Assembly: GCA_943787675.1 (NCBI GenBank)
Contig: CALSNK010000010.1
Coordinates: 1 to 35,878 of the forward strand
From: an uncultured Pseudomonadales bacterium
Lineage (GTDB): Bacteria > Pseudomonadota > Gammaproteobacteria > Pseudomonadales > Porticoccaceae
Direction of reading: 5' to 3'
DNA: 35,878 nucleotides
Shown here: positions 16,497 through 25,653 of the stretch, one piece after another
Numbering within the stretch: position 1 is the first letter of the stretch
How the letters are laid out: every line of letters starts with the position of its first letter
Program-made: the position numbers and the translations under genes
The notes under the pieces: model-generated
Told to the model about the DNA's origin: nothing
Database searches by the model: none
Seen by the model: only the letters and a program-made list of their open reading frames with translations

Positions 16497-17487
16497 GGGC
16501 GCTCCTGCGACTGCTAAACAGAGCGACTATTAGGCTGAGCGCAAACGCCAATCCCAGAGGCCAATGAAACAGAGTGGCTACCGGGCGAATAGTTTCTGCT
16601 TCCTGTTCAATGGCTTCTAGGCGATTGAGTTCGGCATAAATAGCCATTAGTTCCTGAGGGTCCCGAGCGCGGAAGAACTGCCCGCCCGTGGTATCGGCTA
16701 TGCCCTGCAATGCCGTCTCGTCGAGGTCGGCGCTTGGGTTAGTCACGCGGTTACCAAACAGCCCCCAGGTTTCTTGCATCTCTGCGCCTATCCCGATGGT
16801 GTATATTTTCACCTTAGCCCGCTTTGCGAGATCGGCGGCCTCCATGGGGTCTAACTCACCGGCATTGTTGGCGCCGTCGGTGAGCAGAATAACCACCCGA
16901 TGGTTTTCCGGTCGGTCCTGTAATCGTTTGACCGCAAGCCCGATGGCATCACCAATGGCGGTACCATTACTGCCGGCAAAACCGAGCTGTGCTTCATTTA
17001 ATAAGACCTGCATAGTTTTTCGATCAAAGGTGAGGGGCGTTTGTAGATACGCTTTTTCGCCGAATAAAATAAGCCCCAGTCGATCACCTTCACGCTTGAT
17101 TACAAAGTCGCCGACCACAGCTTTTACAGCCACCAAACGATTCACTTGGCGGCCATTAATGTCCATATCTTCCTGCTGCATGCTGCCAGAGATATCCACG
17201 GCCAGCAAAATGTCTCGGCCATTGGTGGGCATGGCCACAGGTTCACCAATCCACACTGGGCGTGTGAGGGCTGCGACCGTGCTCAACCAGCAGATCGTCA
17301 GCATGGCGAGAAGGAGGTGACGCTGCCAGGTCGTGGTTTTAGGAGAGATGCCTGCATTCAGTGCGGCGCTCGCGAGCAGGGGTGCGCGCAGGGCACGCAT
17401 GCTTAACTCGGCGGGGCTGCGCAACCAGCGATAGATAAAGGGTAGGGGTGCAAGGGCCAGTGCCCAGGGCCAGAGAAGGTCTAGCAT
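16489..17487 (-). CDS. batA: BatA: VWA-domain inner-membrane protein
   Basis: This 332-residue protein has an N-terminal membrane anchor (about residues 5-20), a second hydrophobic segment (about 56-78), and a VWA domain beginning RDILLAVDISGSMQQEDM with MIDAS residues Asp98, Ser100 and Ser102. LLTDGANNAGELDP lies near residue 205, and a C-terminal membrane helix spans about 308-325. Such proteins bind divalent metal through the MIDAS and act as adaptor or scaffold partners for MoxR ATPases. Its first base overlaps the end of the DUF4381 gene at 17487, and its end overlaps batB, so the operon is tightly packed. Confidence 0.92.
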   Translation of the reverse strand: MLDLLWPWALALAPLPFIYRWLRSPAELSMRALRAPLLASAALNAGISPKTTTWQRHLLLAMLTICWLSTVAALTRPVWIGEPVAMPTNGRDILLAVDISGSMQQEDMDINGRQVNRLVAVKAVVGDFVIKREGDRLGLILFGEKAYLQTPLTFDRKTMQVLLNEAQLGFAGSNGTAIGDAIGLAVKRLQDRPENHRVVILLTDGANNAGELDPMEAADLAKRAKVKIYTIGIGAEMQETWGLFGNRVTNPSADLDETALQGIADTTGGQFFRARDPQELMAIYAELNRLEAIEQEAETIRPVATLFHWPLGLAFALSLIVALFSSRRSAHA

Positions 17488-17978
17488 TATGGCTTGGCCT
17501 CCTGTTTGTGTTCGATGACCCAGGTTTTAGCGCTGGCTAATACCTTTGCATGCAGTGCCGGCGTGTTAGATGTCTGGGTCTGCTGGTCGCTGCTCGAATA
17601 AAGCGCGGAGCTTAGGTTGTCAGGCAAGTCAGTAAAGATGCCAGTGACACAGCTGCTCTGCAAAAAGCCGATAAACTTTTCGATGCTTAGACTACTCGCC
17701 TGCTGGTTAGGGTAGGCGATATTGGCGGTCTGTTTAAGGACGACAAATATATCCGCTAGGGGTGCTGAGCTGCCACTCTGCTCAATCTCTAACAATTTAG
17801 CTGTAGCCTGGCGGCGATACAGATTAGCGCGCTTTCGTTGCACCGCTTTAAAGATTATCCAGCCAGTGGCTAGACCCAATAAAATAATCAGTACCCACCA
17901 GCCCGGTGCCAGTGGCCACCAAGAAATAGTCTCGGGCAGATGAATATCGCGAAGTTGCGCTAAGGGATCTGATTCCAT
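17487..17978 (-). CDS. DUF4381 membrane protein of the BAT operon
   Basis: This short protein of 163 residues has one strong membrane helix (about residues 30-45, WWVLIILLGLATGWIIF) just after an N-terminal LRDIHLPETISWWPLAPGWW stretch typical of DUF4381. A soluble, Ser/Gln-rich C-terminal region follows (about 60-163). Genes of this type sit between the DUF58 and batA genes in gammaproteobacterial BAT operons, as here. It probably faces the cytoplasm and contributes to the membrane complex, but no biochemical role is known to me. It overlaps batA by one base and follows the DUF58 gene by 24 bases. Confidence 0.85.
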   Translation of the reverse strand: MESDPLAQLRDIHLPETISWWPLAPGWWVLIILLGLATGWIIFKAVQRKRANLYRRQATAKLLEIEQSGSSAPLADIFVVLKQTANIAYPNQQASSLSIEKFIGFLQSSCVTGIFTDLPDNLSSALYSSSDQQTQTSNTPALHAKVLASAKTWVIEHKQEAKP

Positions 17979-18002
17979 TAATCGCCTCCGCTGCGTACTG
18001 GC

Positions 18003-18962
18003 CTATCTCGCTCCATTGCGCGCGTTGCTGCGTTTCTTGCTATAGGCTCGGCCCAACACAGACATCACATTGTCGGCGGTGCTAAAAGAGAGCAGGCCCG
18101 CTGAGAATTTTTCGCTGAGCTTTTTCAATCGCTGGCTGCGGTCTTCAAAAGCTTTTTCAAACCGCTGGCGCAGTTCACTGTTGCCGGTGTCGAGCATGGT
18201 TTGTTGCTGGCCATCGCTCACGGCGTAAATAGAAGGGTCGGGCAATACGGCTTCGATCTGGTCGTAGACATGACAAAAATTAATATTGCCATGACGGGCC
18301 AACTCAAAGAGATGCCGCTCGCAGTCATCATCGAGATCATGGAAGTCGCTAACAATAAAGATACTGCTACCGGTGGCGGTAAAACGGCGCGATTCTTCGA
18401 GCATTTCCGCCAAGCTATAACGGTCGGCCTGTGGCTCTAATAACTTGGCGCTGTATTCCTGCAGGGCATGAATAAACTGCAATACCGCATGATGGCTGCG
18501 GCGGGCTTTGACATCCACCTGCTGCTGTTGACCAAAGACCACACCACCGGCGCGGTCATTGGCGCTGAGGCCTGCCCATGCCAGTGCTGCTGAAATTTCA
18601 CAGGCGACCACCGATTTTAACCGCTGGCTGCCAAAGAACATGGGGCCCCGCAGATCGGTTATCACCAGAATCGGGCGTTCTCGTTCTTCGCTAAATATTT
18701 TGGTGTGGGGTGTTTGGGTGCGAGCTGTGACACGCCAGTCAATGGTGCGTACGTCATCGCCGGGCTGATACAGTCGCACCTGATCAAAGTCCATACCGCG
18801 CCCACGAAAGCTCGATTTATGGCCACCAGCGAGCATCTGTCGCGCCTGAATTTTTGGAAAGCCGCTAAGTTCGCGCGCGCCATAACGCAGCCGCACCATC
18901 TCGGTGAGGCTGGCGACTGCCGGGTGCTGGTTAAGCGCTTCCTGAGTAAGGCTGTCGGTCAT
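18003..18962 (-). CDS. DUF58 domain protein of the BAT operon
   Basis: The 319-residue protein has the DUF58 hallmark GRGMDFDQVRLYQPGDDVRT followed by IDWRVTART, around residues 54-82. A VWA-like region follows (FIVSDFHDLDDD near 225-236). No membrane helix is evident, so it is probably cytoplasmic or peripheral. DUF58 proteins almost always travel with MoxR ATPases, as here, and are thought to link the ATPase to the membrane VWA proteins. The start ATG at 18962 lies just after a duplicated 14-bp ATGAATAAGCACCT sequence; two upstream ATGs in that duplication would encode only a five-residue peptide (MNKHL), so they are not the true start. Confidence 0.93.
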   Translation of the reverse strand: MTDSLTQEALNQHPAVASLTEMVRLRYGARELSGFPKIQARQMLAGGHKSSFRGRGMDFDQVRLYQPGDDVRTIDWRVTARTQTPHTKIFSEERERPILVITDLRGPMFFGSQRLKSVVACEISAALAWAGLSANDRAGGVVFGQQQQVDVKARRSHHAVLQFIHALQEYSAKLLEPQADRYSLAEMLEESRRFTATGSSIFIVSDFHDLDDDCERHLFELARHGNINFCHVYDQIEAVLPDPSIYAVSDGQQQTMLDTGNSELRQRFEKAFEDRSQRLKKLSEKFSAGLLSFSTADNVMSVLGRAYSKKRSNARNGAR

Positions 18963-18990
18963 AGGTGCTTATTCATAGGTGCTTATTCAT
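18963..18990 (-). repeat. 14-bp tandem duplication at the moxR/DUF58 junction
   Basis: On the minus strand ATGAATAAGCACCT occurs twice in a row and is followed directly by the DUF58 ATG. The first copy overlaps the moxR stop codon (ATGA). Each copy carries an ATG that opens a five-codon frame (MNKHL), so the duplication may affect translational coupling between the two genes. Confidence 0.75.
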
Positions 18991-19940
18991 GCCGAGGGTA
19001 CGGTCGCCAGTAATCGATCGATAACCTGGTTGGCAGTAACGCCACTGGCTTCGGCTTCAAAGCTTAGAATCAGTCGATGGCGCAATACATCATGGGCCAC
19101 GGCACGAACATCATCTGGCGTCACAAAGTCGCGGCCTTCTAACCAGGCCAGTGCACGACTACAGCGATCTAGGGCAATGGTGGCTCTTGGGCTGGCGCCG
19201 TAATCCAACCACTGGGCCAGCTCGCCGCCATAGGCCTTAGTATTTCGAGTGGCCAGAATTATTTGCACTAGATACTCTTCGACAGGCTCTGCCATATGCA
19301 CTGCGAGGGCCTGTTTGCGGGCCTCGAGCAATGTTGCCTGACTGATAGGTTCGATAGTTTCCTGTGCCTGATGCAGTGCTTCCTGTCTAGACAGGGCGAG
19401 AATCTGACGCTCGGTCTCTGGGGCAGGGTAGTCCACCAGAATATGCATTAAGAAACGGTCCATCTGGGCTTCGGGCAATGGATAGGTGCCTTCCTGCTCA
19501 ATGGGATTTTGCGTGGCCATCACCAAAAACAACTCGGGCAGCTGGTAGGTGTTTTTACCGACGGATATCTGGCGCTCGGCCATGGCTTCCAACAGCGCAG
19601 ACTGAACCTTGGCCGGCGCACGGTTTATTTCGTCGGCCAGCACTAGGTTGTGAAACAGTGGCCCTGCCTGAAATTCGAAGGTGCCTTCTTGGGGGCGATA
19701 GATGTCACTGCCGGTAATATCGGCGGGTAGTAGATCAGGGGTAAATTGCACTCGATGAAAGTCTGCTTCGAGACCTTCGGAAAGGGTTTTAATTGCCTTG
19801 GTTTTGGCCAAGCCTGGCGCTCCTTCAACAAGCAGGTGCCCATCGGCCAGCAGAGCGATAATTAGGCGTTCAACAAGATGGTTCTGGCCGACAATTTTAC
19901 TGCCGAGCCACTGTTTAAGTTGGTTGATATTCTGGTGCAA
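18987..19940 (-). CDS. moxR: MoxR-family AAA+ ATPase
   Basis: This 317-residue AAA+ ATPase leads the BAT operon. Walker A is EGAPGLAKT (39-47), Walker B LVLADEINR (99-107, Asp103/Glu104), the sensor-1 region MATQNPIEQEGTYPLPEAQM follows, and the ASPRATIAL stretch lies in the lid domain (about 250-258). MoxR proteins act as chaperone-like remodelers for VWA and DUF58 partners. The start is TTG at 19940 (no ATG is available before the conserved core), with AGGGG about 7 bases upstream. A good promoter (19984-20012) lies 44 bases before it. The gene is divergent from gdhB. Confidence 0.94.
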   Translation of the reverse strand: MHQNINQLKQWLGSKIVGQNHLVERLIIALLADGHLLVEGAPGLAKTKAIKTLSEGLEADFHRVQFTPDLLPADITGSDIYRPQEGTFEFQAGPLFHNLVLADEINRAPAKVQSALLEAMAERQISVGKNTYQLPELFLVMATQNPIEQEGTYPLPEAQMDRFLMHILVDYPAPETERQILALSRQEALHQAQETIEPISQATLLEARKQALAVHMAEPVEEYLVQIILATRNTKAYGGELAQWLDYGASPRATIALDRCSRALAWLEGRDFVTPDDVRAVAHDVLRHRLILSFEAEASGVTANQVIDRLLATVPSA

Positions 19941-19983
19941 ATCTAACCCCTGCTAGTTGGTTTACAAGATGGAATGGTGGGTG

Positions 19984-20012
19984 ATTCTAGTGGCTATGCC
20001 GACAAGACTCAA
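19984..20012 (-). promoter_or_regulatory. Sigma70-type promoter of the BAT operon
   Basis: On the minus strand TTGAGT (20012-20007), a 17-base spacer and TAGAAT (19989-19984) form a strong consensus-like promoter. It is positioned to start transcription near 19977, about 37 bases before the moxR TTG. Confidence 0.75.
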
Positions 20013-20145
20013 ATGGCGTTTTTATATACCTTGCTGTCGGGTTTATTACTAGCTTAAAGCGATTTAGTTTTGTTACCCTAGCTCGTAGAAAGTTTTTAAC
20101 CAAGCTACAGACTTATAAAAAACAGAAAGGTTTCAAAACCCGATC

Positions 20146-23100
20146 ATGGATGCTAAAAATAAGGGTCAGCGAGCTGATTTAATTCAGTCCCTCAACAAAA
20201 TCGCCAGCAAAAGCCTCAATAAATCTCAGGCACAGCAGTTTACTAATTTTACTGCTAACGCCATGCATTTTTATCCAGACGCTGACTATATGGCCAGGCC
20301 CCCGGAAGATATCTTCTGGAATCTCTGGAGCCTGTGCCGCTTTAGTACTGAAGCCCCCAGCGCTCCAGTTGATGGGGAGGTCGCCACTGGTCGTGCCAAG
20401 GTCCGGGTATTTAACCCCGACCCGGAGCATGACGGCTGGTCAAGTAAACATACCACTATCTTTATTAACCAGATTGACATGCCCTTTCTGGTTGATTCCC
20501 TGCGCATTGTAATCAACCGTCGCGGGCTGAATATCTATACCTTGCAGAGCAACCCCGTCTGGGCCGTGCGTGATAGCCAGGGCGTGATCAAGAGCATCCA
20601 TTCCGACTATGCCGAGGGTGCCGAGCGGGAAGCCTTTATTACCATCGAAGTGGATATGCATGCCGAGTCTGAACTTGCCGACCTGCGTAGGGACCTAATG
20701 TCGGTGCTGGATGATGTTGAAGTAGTGGTGGATGCCTTTGATCCCATGCGCGAGCGGGTTGAAAGTCTGATTGCCGAGCTCCAAGCTAATGCGCCTAAAG
20801 TAGAGCAGTTGGAAGAGTCGCTGGAGTTTTTACGCTGGATTTACAACGGCTACTTTACCTTCACTGGCTGTGCAGAATTTGATTTAACCACTGACGGCGA
20901 CCGTATGTATCTCAGCGAAGTGGACGATAGTCGTCACGGCTTGCTGAAAAAATACAGCGGTGATCATCGCGAGGAATTGGTGGAGGAGTTAGGTCCTGGT
21001 GTTCGTGCGCTCTATGAGGGCGATGAGTTACTGACTATTACCAAGTCGTCGCGACGTTCTCGTGTTCACCGCGATGTGTATTCTGATTATGTAGTAGTCA
21101 AACGATTTAATGAACAGGGCGAGCCCTGTGGTGAAGTGCGCTTTATGGGCCTCTACACTTCGCAATTTTATTCCTACAGCCCGCGCCGCATTCCCCTGCT
21201 ACGCAACAAAGTGAACTGGGTCATGGATAACTCAGGCTTCAAGCAGACCAGCCATGACGGCAAGGCGCTGATGGCTATTTTGGACTTCCATCCTCGTGAT
21301 GAACTGTTCTTTGTCACCAAGGAAACGCTGTCCGAGACGGCCATTGGTATTTGGCAAATTTATGAGCGACGGGTGATCAAGGCCTTTATGCATCCGGATC
21401 CCTTTGACAAGTTCGTCAGCTGTATTCTGTATCTGCCCCGAGAGTCGTTTAGTACCCAGTCGCGGATGAAAATTCAGCAGGCTATCGGCGTTGAATTGGA
21501 AGCGGTAGAGAGTGAATTTACGACACAGTTTTTGCCCGAGTCTGTGCTGGTGCGCATCTATCTGGTGTATCAGATTCAGCAGCAAGAAGTATCTCGAAGT
21601 AGACTGCACCCAACTAGAAAACATTGTGCGTCAGGTCACCCGTGACTGGTCCGATGAGTTTGCAGAGATGGCCATCAGCTCTGTGGGTGAAAACGAAGGC
21701 CTGCAGGCTTGGCCCGACGTTTTCAGCGCGCATTCCCCGCCTCTTACCGCGACCTTTACAGCCCGCAAGCAGGCGGTTGCCCATATTGCATTATTTGACG
21801 CCTTAGAAAATTCGGGTGAGCTGGCCATTGAGTTACAGCACAAGCAGGCGGCAGAGAATAACCATCTACAGTTAAAGCTGTTTCACCTGCGACGAGCCAT
21901 TACAGCTCTCGGATATGATTCCGATGCTAGAAAACCTCGGCTTTCCGCGTGGTGATGGAGCATCCCTATCTGATCGAGCCGGATAACGAAGGTCAGGTGT
22001 GGCTGCAGGAGTTCCAGCTGTCGTTCTCTCTGGATGTGAACGTCGATGTAGAAGCGGTGCAGGGTAATTTTAAAGAAGCCCTAAGTACTGTTTGGAAAGG
22101 CGATGCGGAAAACGATAGCTTTAACCGTCTGGTGATTGGTGCGCGTTTAGATTGGCGTGCCGTGGCCATGTTGCGACTCTATGCCCGGTATCTGAAGCAG
22201 CTGGGTATTTCCTACAGTCAGGTCTTTATAGCCGATACATTGTCGCGCTATCTGGATATTACCCGCAATCTGGTGGCTCTGTTTAAAAGCTATTTCGATC
22301 CGCGCTATGCCGGCGACAGTCGCTCTGAACGCTCGGAAGGTTTGGCGAGAAAAATTCTTGAAGGACTAGACGCGGTTGAGAACATTAGTGAAGACAATGT
22401 AATTCGCAGTTACCTAGAAGTGATTCAGGCTACATTGCGCACCAACTTCTTCCAAACCTTTGAAGACGGCACCAATAAATCTTATATCTCAGTCAAACTG
22501 GAGTCAGGGAAGATTTCCTCTGGCCCCCAAACCCCGACCTGCCTATGAAATATTCGTCTACTCGCCAAGAGTGGAGGGCGTGCATTTACGGGGCGGCAAA
22601 GTGGCCCGCGGTGGTTTGCGCTGGTCCGATCGATTGGAAGATTACCGTACCGAAGTCCTGGGTTTAGTGAAGGCCCAGCAAGTTAAAAATGCGGTGATTG
22701 TGCCCACTGGCGCGAAAGGCGGCTTTGTTGCCAAACAGGCGTCAATGGCTGCCGGTCGTGAAGCCTGGTTACAGGAGGGTATAGCGAGCTATATGCTCTA
22801 TATACAGGCTCTTTTAGATATTAGTGACAACCTTATTGAGGGTGAAGTAGTGCCGCCAGTAGATGTGGTGCGCCGGGATGGTGATGATCCCTACCTGGTT
22901 GTTGCCGCCGATAAGGGCACAGCCACCTTCTCGGATATTGCCAATGAGATTTCTGAGGCCAATAACTTTTGGCTCGGCGATGCCTTCGCCTCTGGCGGCG
23001 GCAATGGTTATGACCATAAGGGCATGGGTATTACAGCCCGAGGTGCCTGGGTAGCTGTGCAGCGCCATTTTCGTGAAGTGGGTATGGATATCCAGAAACA

Positions 23101-25021
23101 AGACTTTACCGTGGTCGGTGTTGGCGACATGGGCGGTGATGTATTTGGTAATGGCATGCTGTTATCTGAGCATATTCAGCTGGTGGCTGCCTTTAACCAC
23201 CTGCATATCTTTATTGATCCTAATCCAGATTCCGCGGCCACCTTTAAAGAGCGCAAGCGCCTCTTTGAAACACCGCGCACCACCTGGGATGACTTTGATA
23301 AGTCATTGATGTCCAAAGGCGGGGCGCTGTATTCCCGCTCCGCCAAGTCTCTTAAGCTCACGCCCCAGATCAAGGCGCGCTTTAATATTGAGAAAGATGA
23401 AGTCAGCCCCACGGAGCTGATGACCGCACTGCTGAAGTCCGAAGTCGATTTAATTTGGAATGGCGGCATTGGCACCTATGTGAAGTCCTCCGGTGAAAAC
23501 AATGCCGAAGTAGGGGACCGAGCCAATGATGGCCTGCGGGTTAACGGCAAAGATCTGCGCTGTAAGGTATTTGGGGAAGGCGGTAATTTAGGTATGACCC
23601 AGCGTGGTCGTATTGAATTCTGTTTAAAAGGCGGTCTCTGTAATACCGACTTTATTGATAATGCCGCGGGTGTGGACTGTTCAGACCACGAGGTGAATAT
23701 TAAAATTCTCCTTAATAAAGAGGTTATGGCCGGCCGACTGAGCATGCCCGACAGAAATGAATTTCTCGCCTCTATGACCGACAGTGTGGCTGAGTTAGTG
23801 CTGCATAATAATGAGCGTCAAACTCAGGCCATTAGTCTGGCCATGCATCGCAGCGATACACAGCATGCCGAATACCAACGCTTTATGGCTTGGTTGGAAG
23901 AGAGTGGAAGGCTAGATCGAGAGCTAGAATTCCTGCCCACCGATGACCAGCTTAACGAACGAGTTAATCGCAACAAGCCTGTCTGGACAAGGCCAGAGCT
24001 ATCGGTACTGGTCTGTTATTCCAAGGTAATGTTAAAAGAAGTGCTGTTGCAGGCAGATTTACTCTCAGAGCCCTGGTTGGCTAAGTCAGTGAACAATGCC
24101 TTCCCTGGAGAGCTAGTCAGTCGTTACCCCGAGGCCGTGGCAGAGCATCAACTGCGCCATGAAATTGTTGCAACACAGCTAGCCAACGATTTGGTGGATA
24201 GAATGGGCTTTAGCTTCTTCTTCCGCCAAATGGAATCTACCGGTGCCTCGGCAGGTGAAGTGGTTCGCGCCTACACGATGGTCATGAATGTGTTGGGTAT
24301 TGATGAGCAGTGGCAAAACATCGAATCCGACACCAGCCTAGCGTCCGACGTGCAATTAGATTTACTGCATATGCTCATTCGCCTAGTGCGCCGTACCACA
24401 AGATGGTTCCTGCGCAACAGACGTCTAAATCTTGATTGCACCGATATTATTGCGCAATTTGCCGGGCCAATGCAGGCGGTTATCAAGCATATGCCAGAGC
24501 GCGATCAGAAAGAATGGGTCGGACTTTGGCAGGCTGAAAAAGCTATTTTACTTGAGCAGGGCGTAGAACCTGAACTGTCCTCAAGATTGGCTGCATCCGA
24601 CAGCCTATTTTTGAGTCTGGGTATTGTGGATACTGCCTTAAAGCAGCAAAAGCCGATCGAGCAGGTGACCAAGCTTTATTTCACCTTAGGAGAGCAGCTG
24701 TCTCTAGACTGGTTTATGGCGCAGATTGTTGGCTTGCAGCCAAACAATCGCTGGCAGGATCTGGCCCGTGAGTCCTATGTGGACGACCTTGAAAGCCAGC
24801 GTCGCCGATTGACCGCCAGCTTGCTCGTCGGCGATATCGACAGTATCGATTCTCTGTTAGAAGATTGGCAGGTGCAGCAGCAGGTACTCATTCATCGCTG
24901 GCAGTCCATGGTGCGAGATTTGCGCCGCGGCGGAGCCCCAGACTTTGCGATGATTTCGGTGGCACTGCGGGAGTTGTTGGATCTGGTGCAGGCATCGGTG
25001 GATGCGGTGCATGCGGATTAA
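20146..25021 (+). pseudogene. gdhB: NAD-specific glutamate dehydrogenase (large type), interrupted by about six frameshifts
   Basis: The large (about 1,620-residue) GdhB deaminates glutamate to 2-oxoglutarate with NAD. Homologous sequence runs from MDAKNKGQRADLIQSLNKIA to the TAA at 25021, about 1,625 codons, a normal family length. The C-terminal catalytic part (22.5-25.0 kb) holds GGKVARGGLRWSDRLEDYRT and the lysine motif PTGAKGGFV. Between 21.58 and 22.52 kb the frame changes six times: +1 near 21577-21586, -1 in the T run 21720-21723, +1 near 21768-21776, +1 near 21902-21906, +1 near 21943-21947 and +1 near 22514-22517. Removing these bases restores plausible family sequence (e.g. QRAFPASYRDLYSPQ), so decay is very recent or these are sequence errors. 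Confidence 0.88.
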
Positions 25022-25028
25022 CCGCCCT

Positions 25029-25084
25029 AAGCACTAGGCAAAAAGCACTAGGTAAAAAGCCCTAGATAAAAAGCAGTACATAAA
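25029..25084 (+). repeat. Four 14-bp tandem repeats after gdhB
   Basis: Four consecutive 14-bp units start at 25029, 25043, 25057 and 25071. The first is AAGCACTAGGCAAA; later units drift to AAGCACTAGGTAAA, AAGCCCTAGATAAA and AAGCAGTACATAAA. They begin 8 bases after the gdhB stop and abut the terminator. No function is evident; slippage or duplication is the likely origin. Confidence 0.85.
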
Positions 25085-25085
25085 A

Positions 25086-25121
25086 AAAAGGCCGCAACTT
25101 CGCATGAGTTGTGGCCTTTTT
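25086..25121. terminator. Bidirectional intrinsic terminator between gdhB and rmf
   Basis: AAAAGGCCGCAACT (25086-25099) pairs with AGTTGTGGCCTTTT (25107-25120) apart from one wobble, around a 7-base loop. The A run on the left and T run on the right let it work in both directions, which fits the convergent gdhB and rmf genes. Confidence 0.9.
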
Positions 25122-25235
25122 GGTGACTCAACAAATACTTTTCTCTGTGAGCCGGAAGCAGGATAAATTCCTGCTTAAGTTTATCTGGGCATTAGCCCCC
25201 TCGTAAAAATACTCGCTAAATAATAAATGGGAGAG

Positions 25236-25442
25236 TTACAAATTAGCGGCTTTTTGCTGGAAAGAAGCCTGATTAAATCCATTCCAGTAATCTTCTCGTC
25301 CTTCGCGCCATCCTCTTGACCAGTGATACGCCATTACCGATTGGTCTTGATAGGGACATGCAGTTATGGAACGTTGTTGAATTGCGGCCTGATAGCCTTT
25401 TGCGAAGGAACGGTTGTCTTGATCTCTTTTATGTTTTTTCAC
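25236..25442 (-). CDS. rmf: Ribosome modulation factor (hibernation factor)
   Basis: RMF dimerises 70S ribosomes into inactive 100S particles in stationary phase. The translation from a GTG at 25442 (VKKHKRDQDNRSFAKGYQAA and following) matches the RMF pattern KRDxxxRAxxxGYQAGIxGRS...CPY...W..GWRE, including CPYQ and SRGWREGRED. The GTG is preceded by TAGGAG at 5 bases; the frame is open 25 codons further upstream, but that part lacks RMF similarity. At 68 residues it is longer than E. coli RMF (55) owing to a C-terminal extension YWNGFNQASFQQKAANL. The rmf-rlmKL neighbourhood resembles that of Pseudomonas. Confidence 0.9.
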   Translation of the reverse strand: MKKHKRDQDNRSFAKGYQAAIQQRSITACPYQDQSVMAYHWSRGWREGREDYWNGFNQASFQQKAANL

Positions 25443-25653
25443 ATTATCTCCTAAGGGTTTATCTAGGAATCTGCCATTCAGCTTATAAAACCTGCTGAGA
25501 GCAGTTTTATCAAACAAAATTGTGTAAAGAGCTATAGAATGAGCGCCTTTAAGCGCCTGTTCCAGTTGACCAAAATCGGCCCTATATGTCGAAGACCTAG
25601 TTGGTCTATTAAAGGGGGTGCTTTATTCCACAAAGTAATCAAAGGAAATTTTT

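Noticed and set aside
21512..22548. Three separate short genes in the middle of gdhB.
   Set aside because: Their translations join end to end into one GdhB protein with small overlaps in alternate frames, so they are fragments of one gene.
25443..25517. The 25-codon N-terminal extension of the rmf frame.
   Set aside because: It contains the rmf ribosome-binding site and no RMF-like residues; GTG at 25442 fits better.
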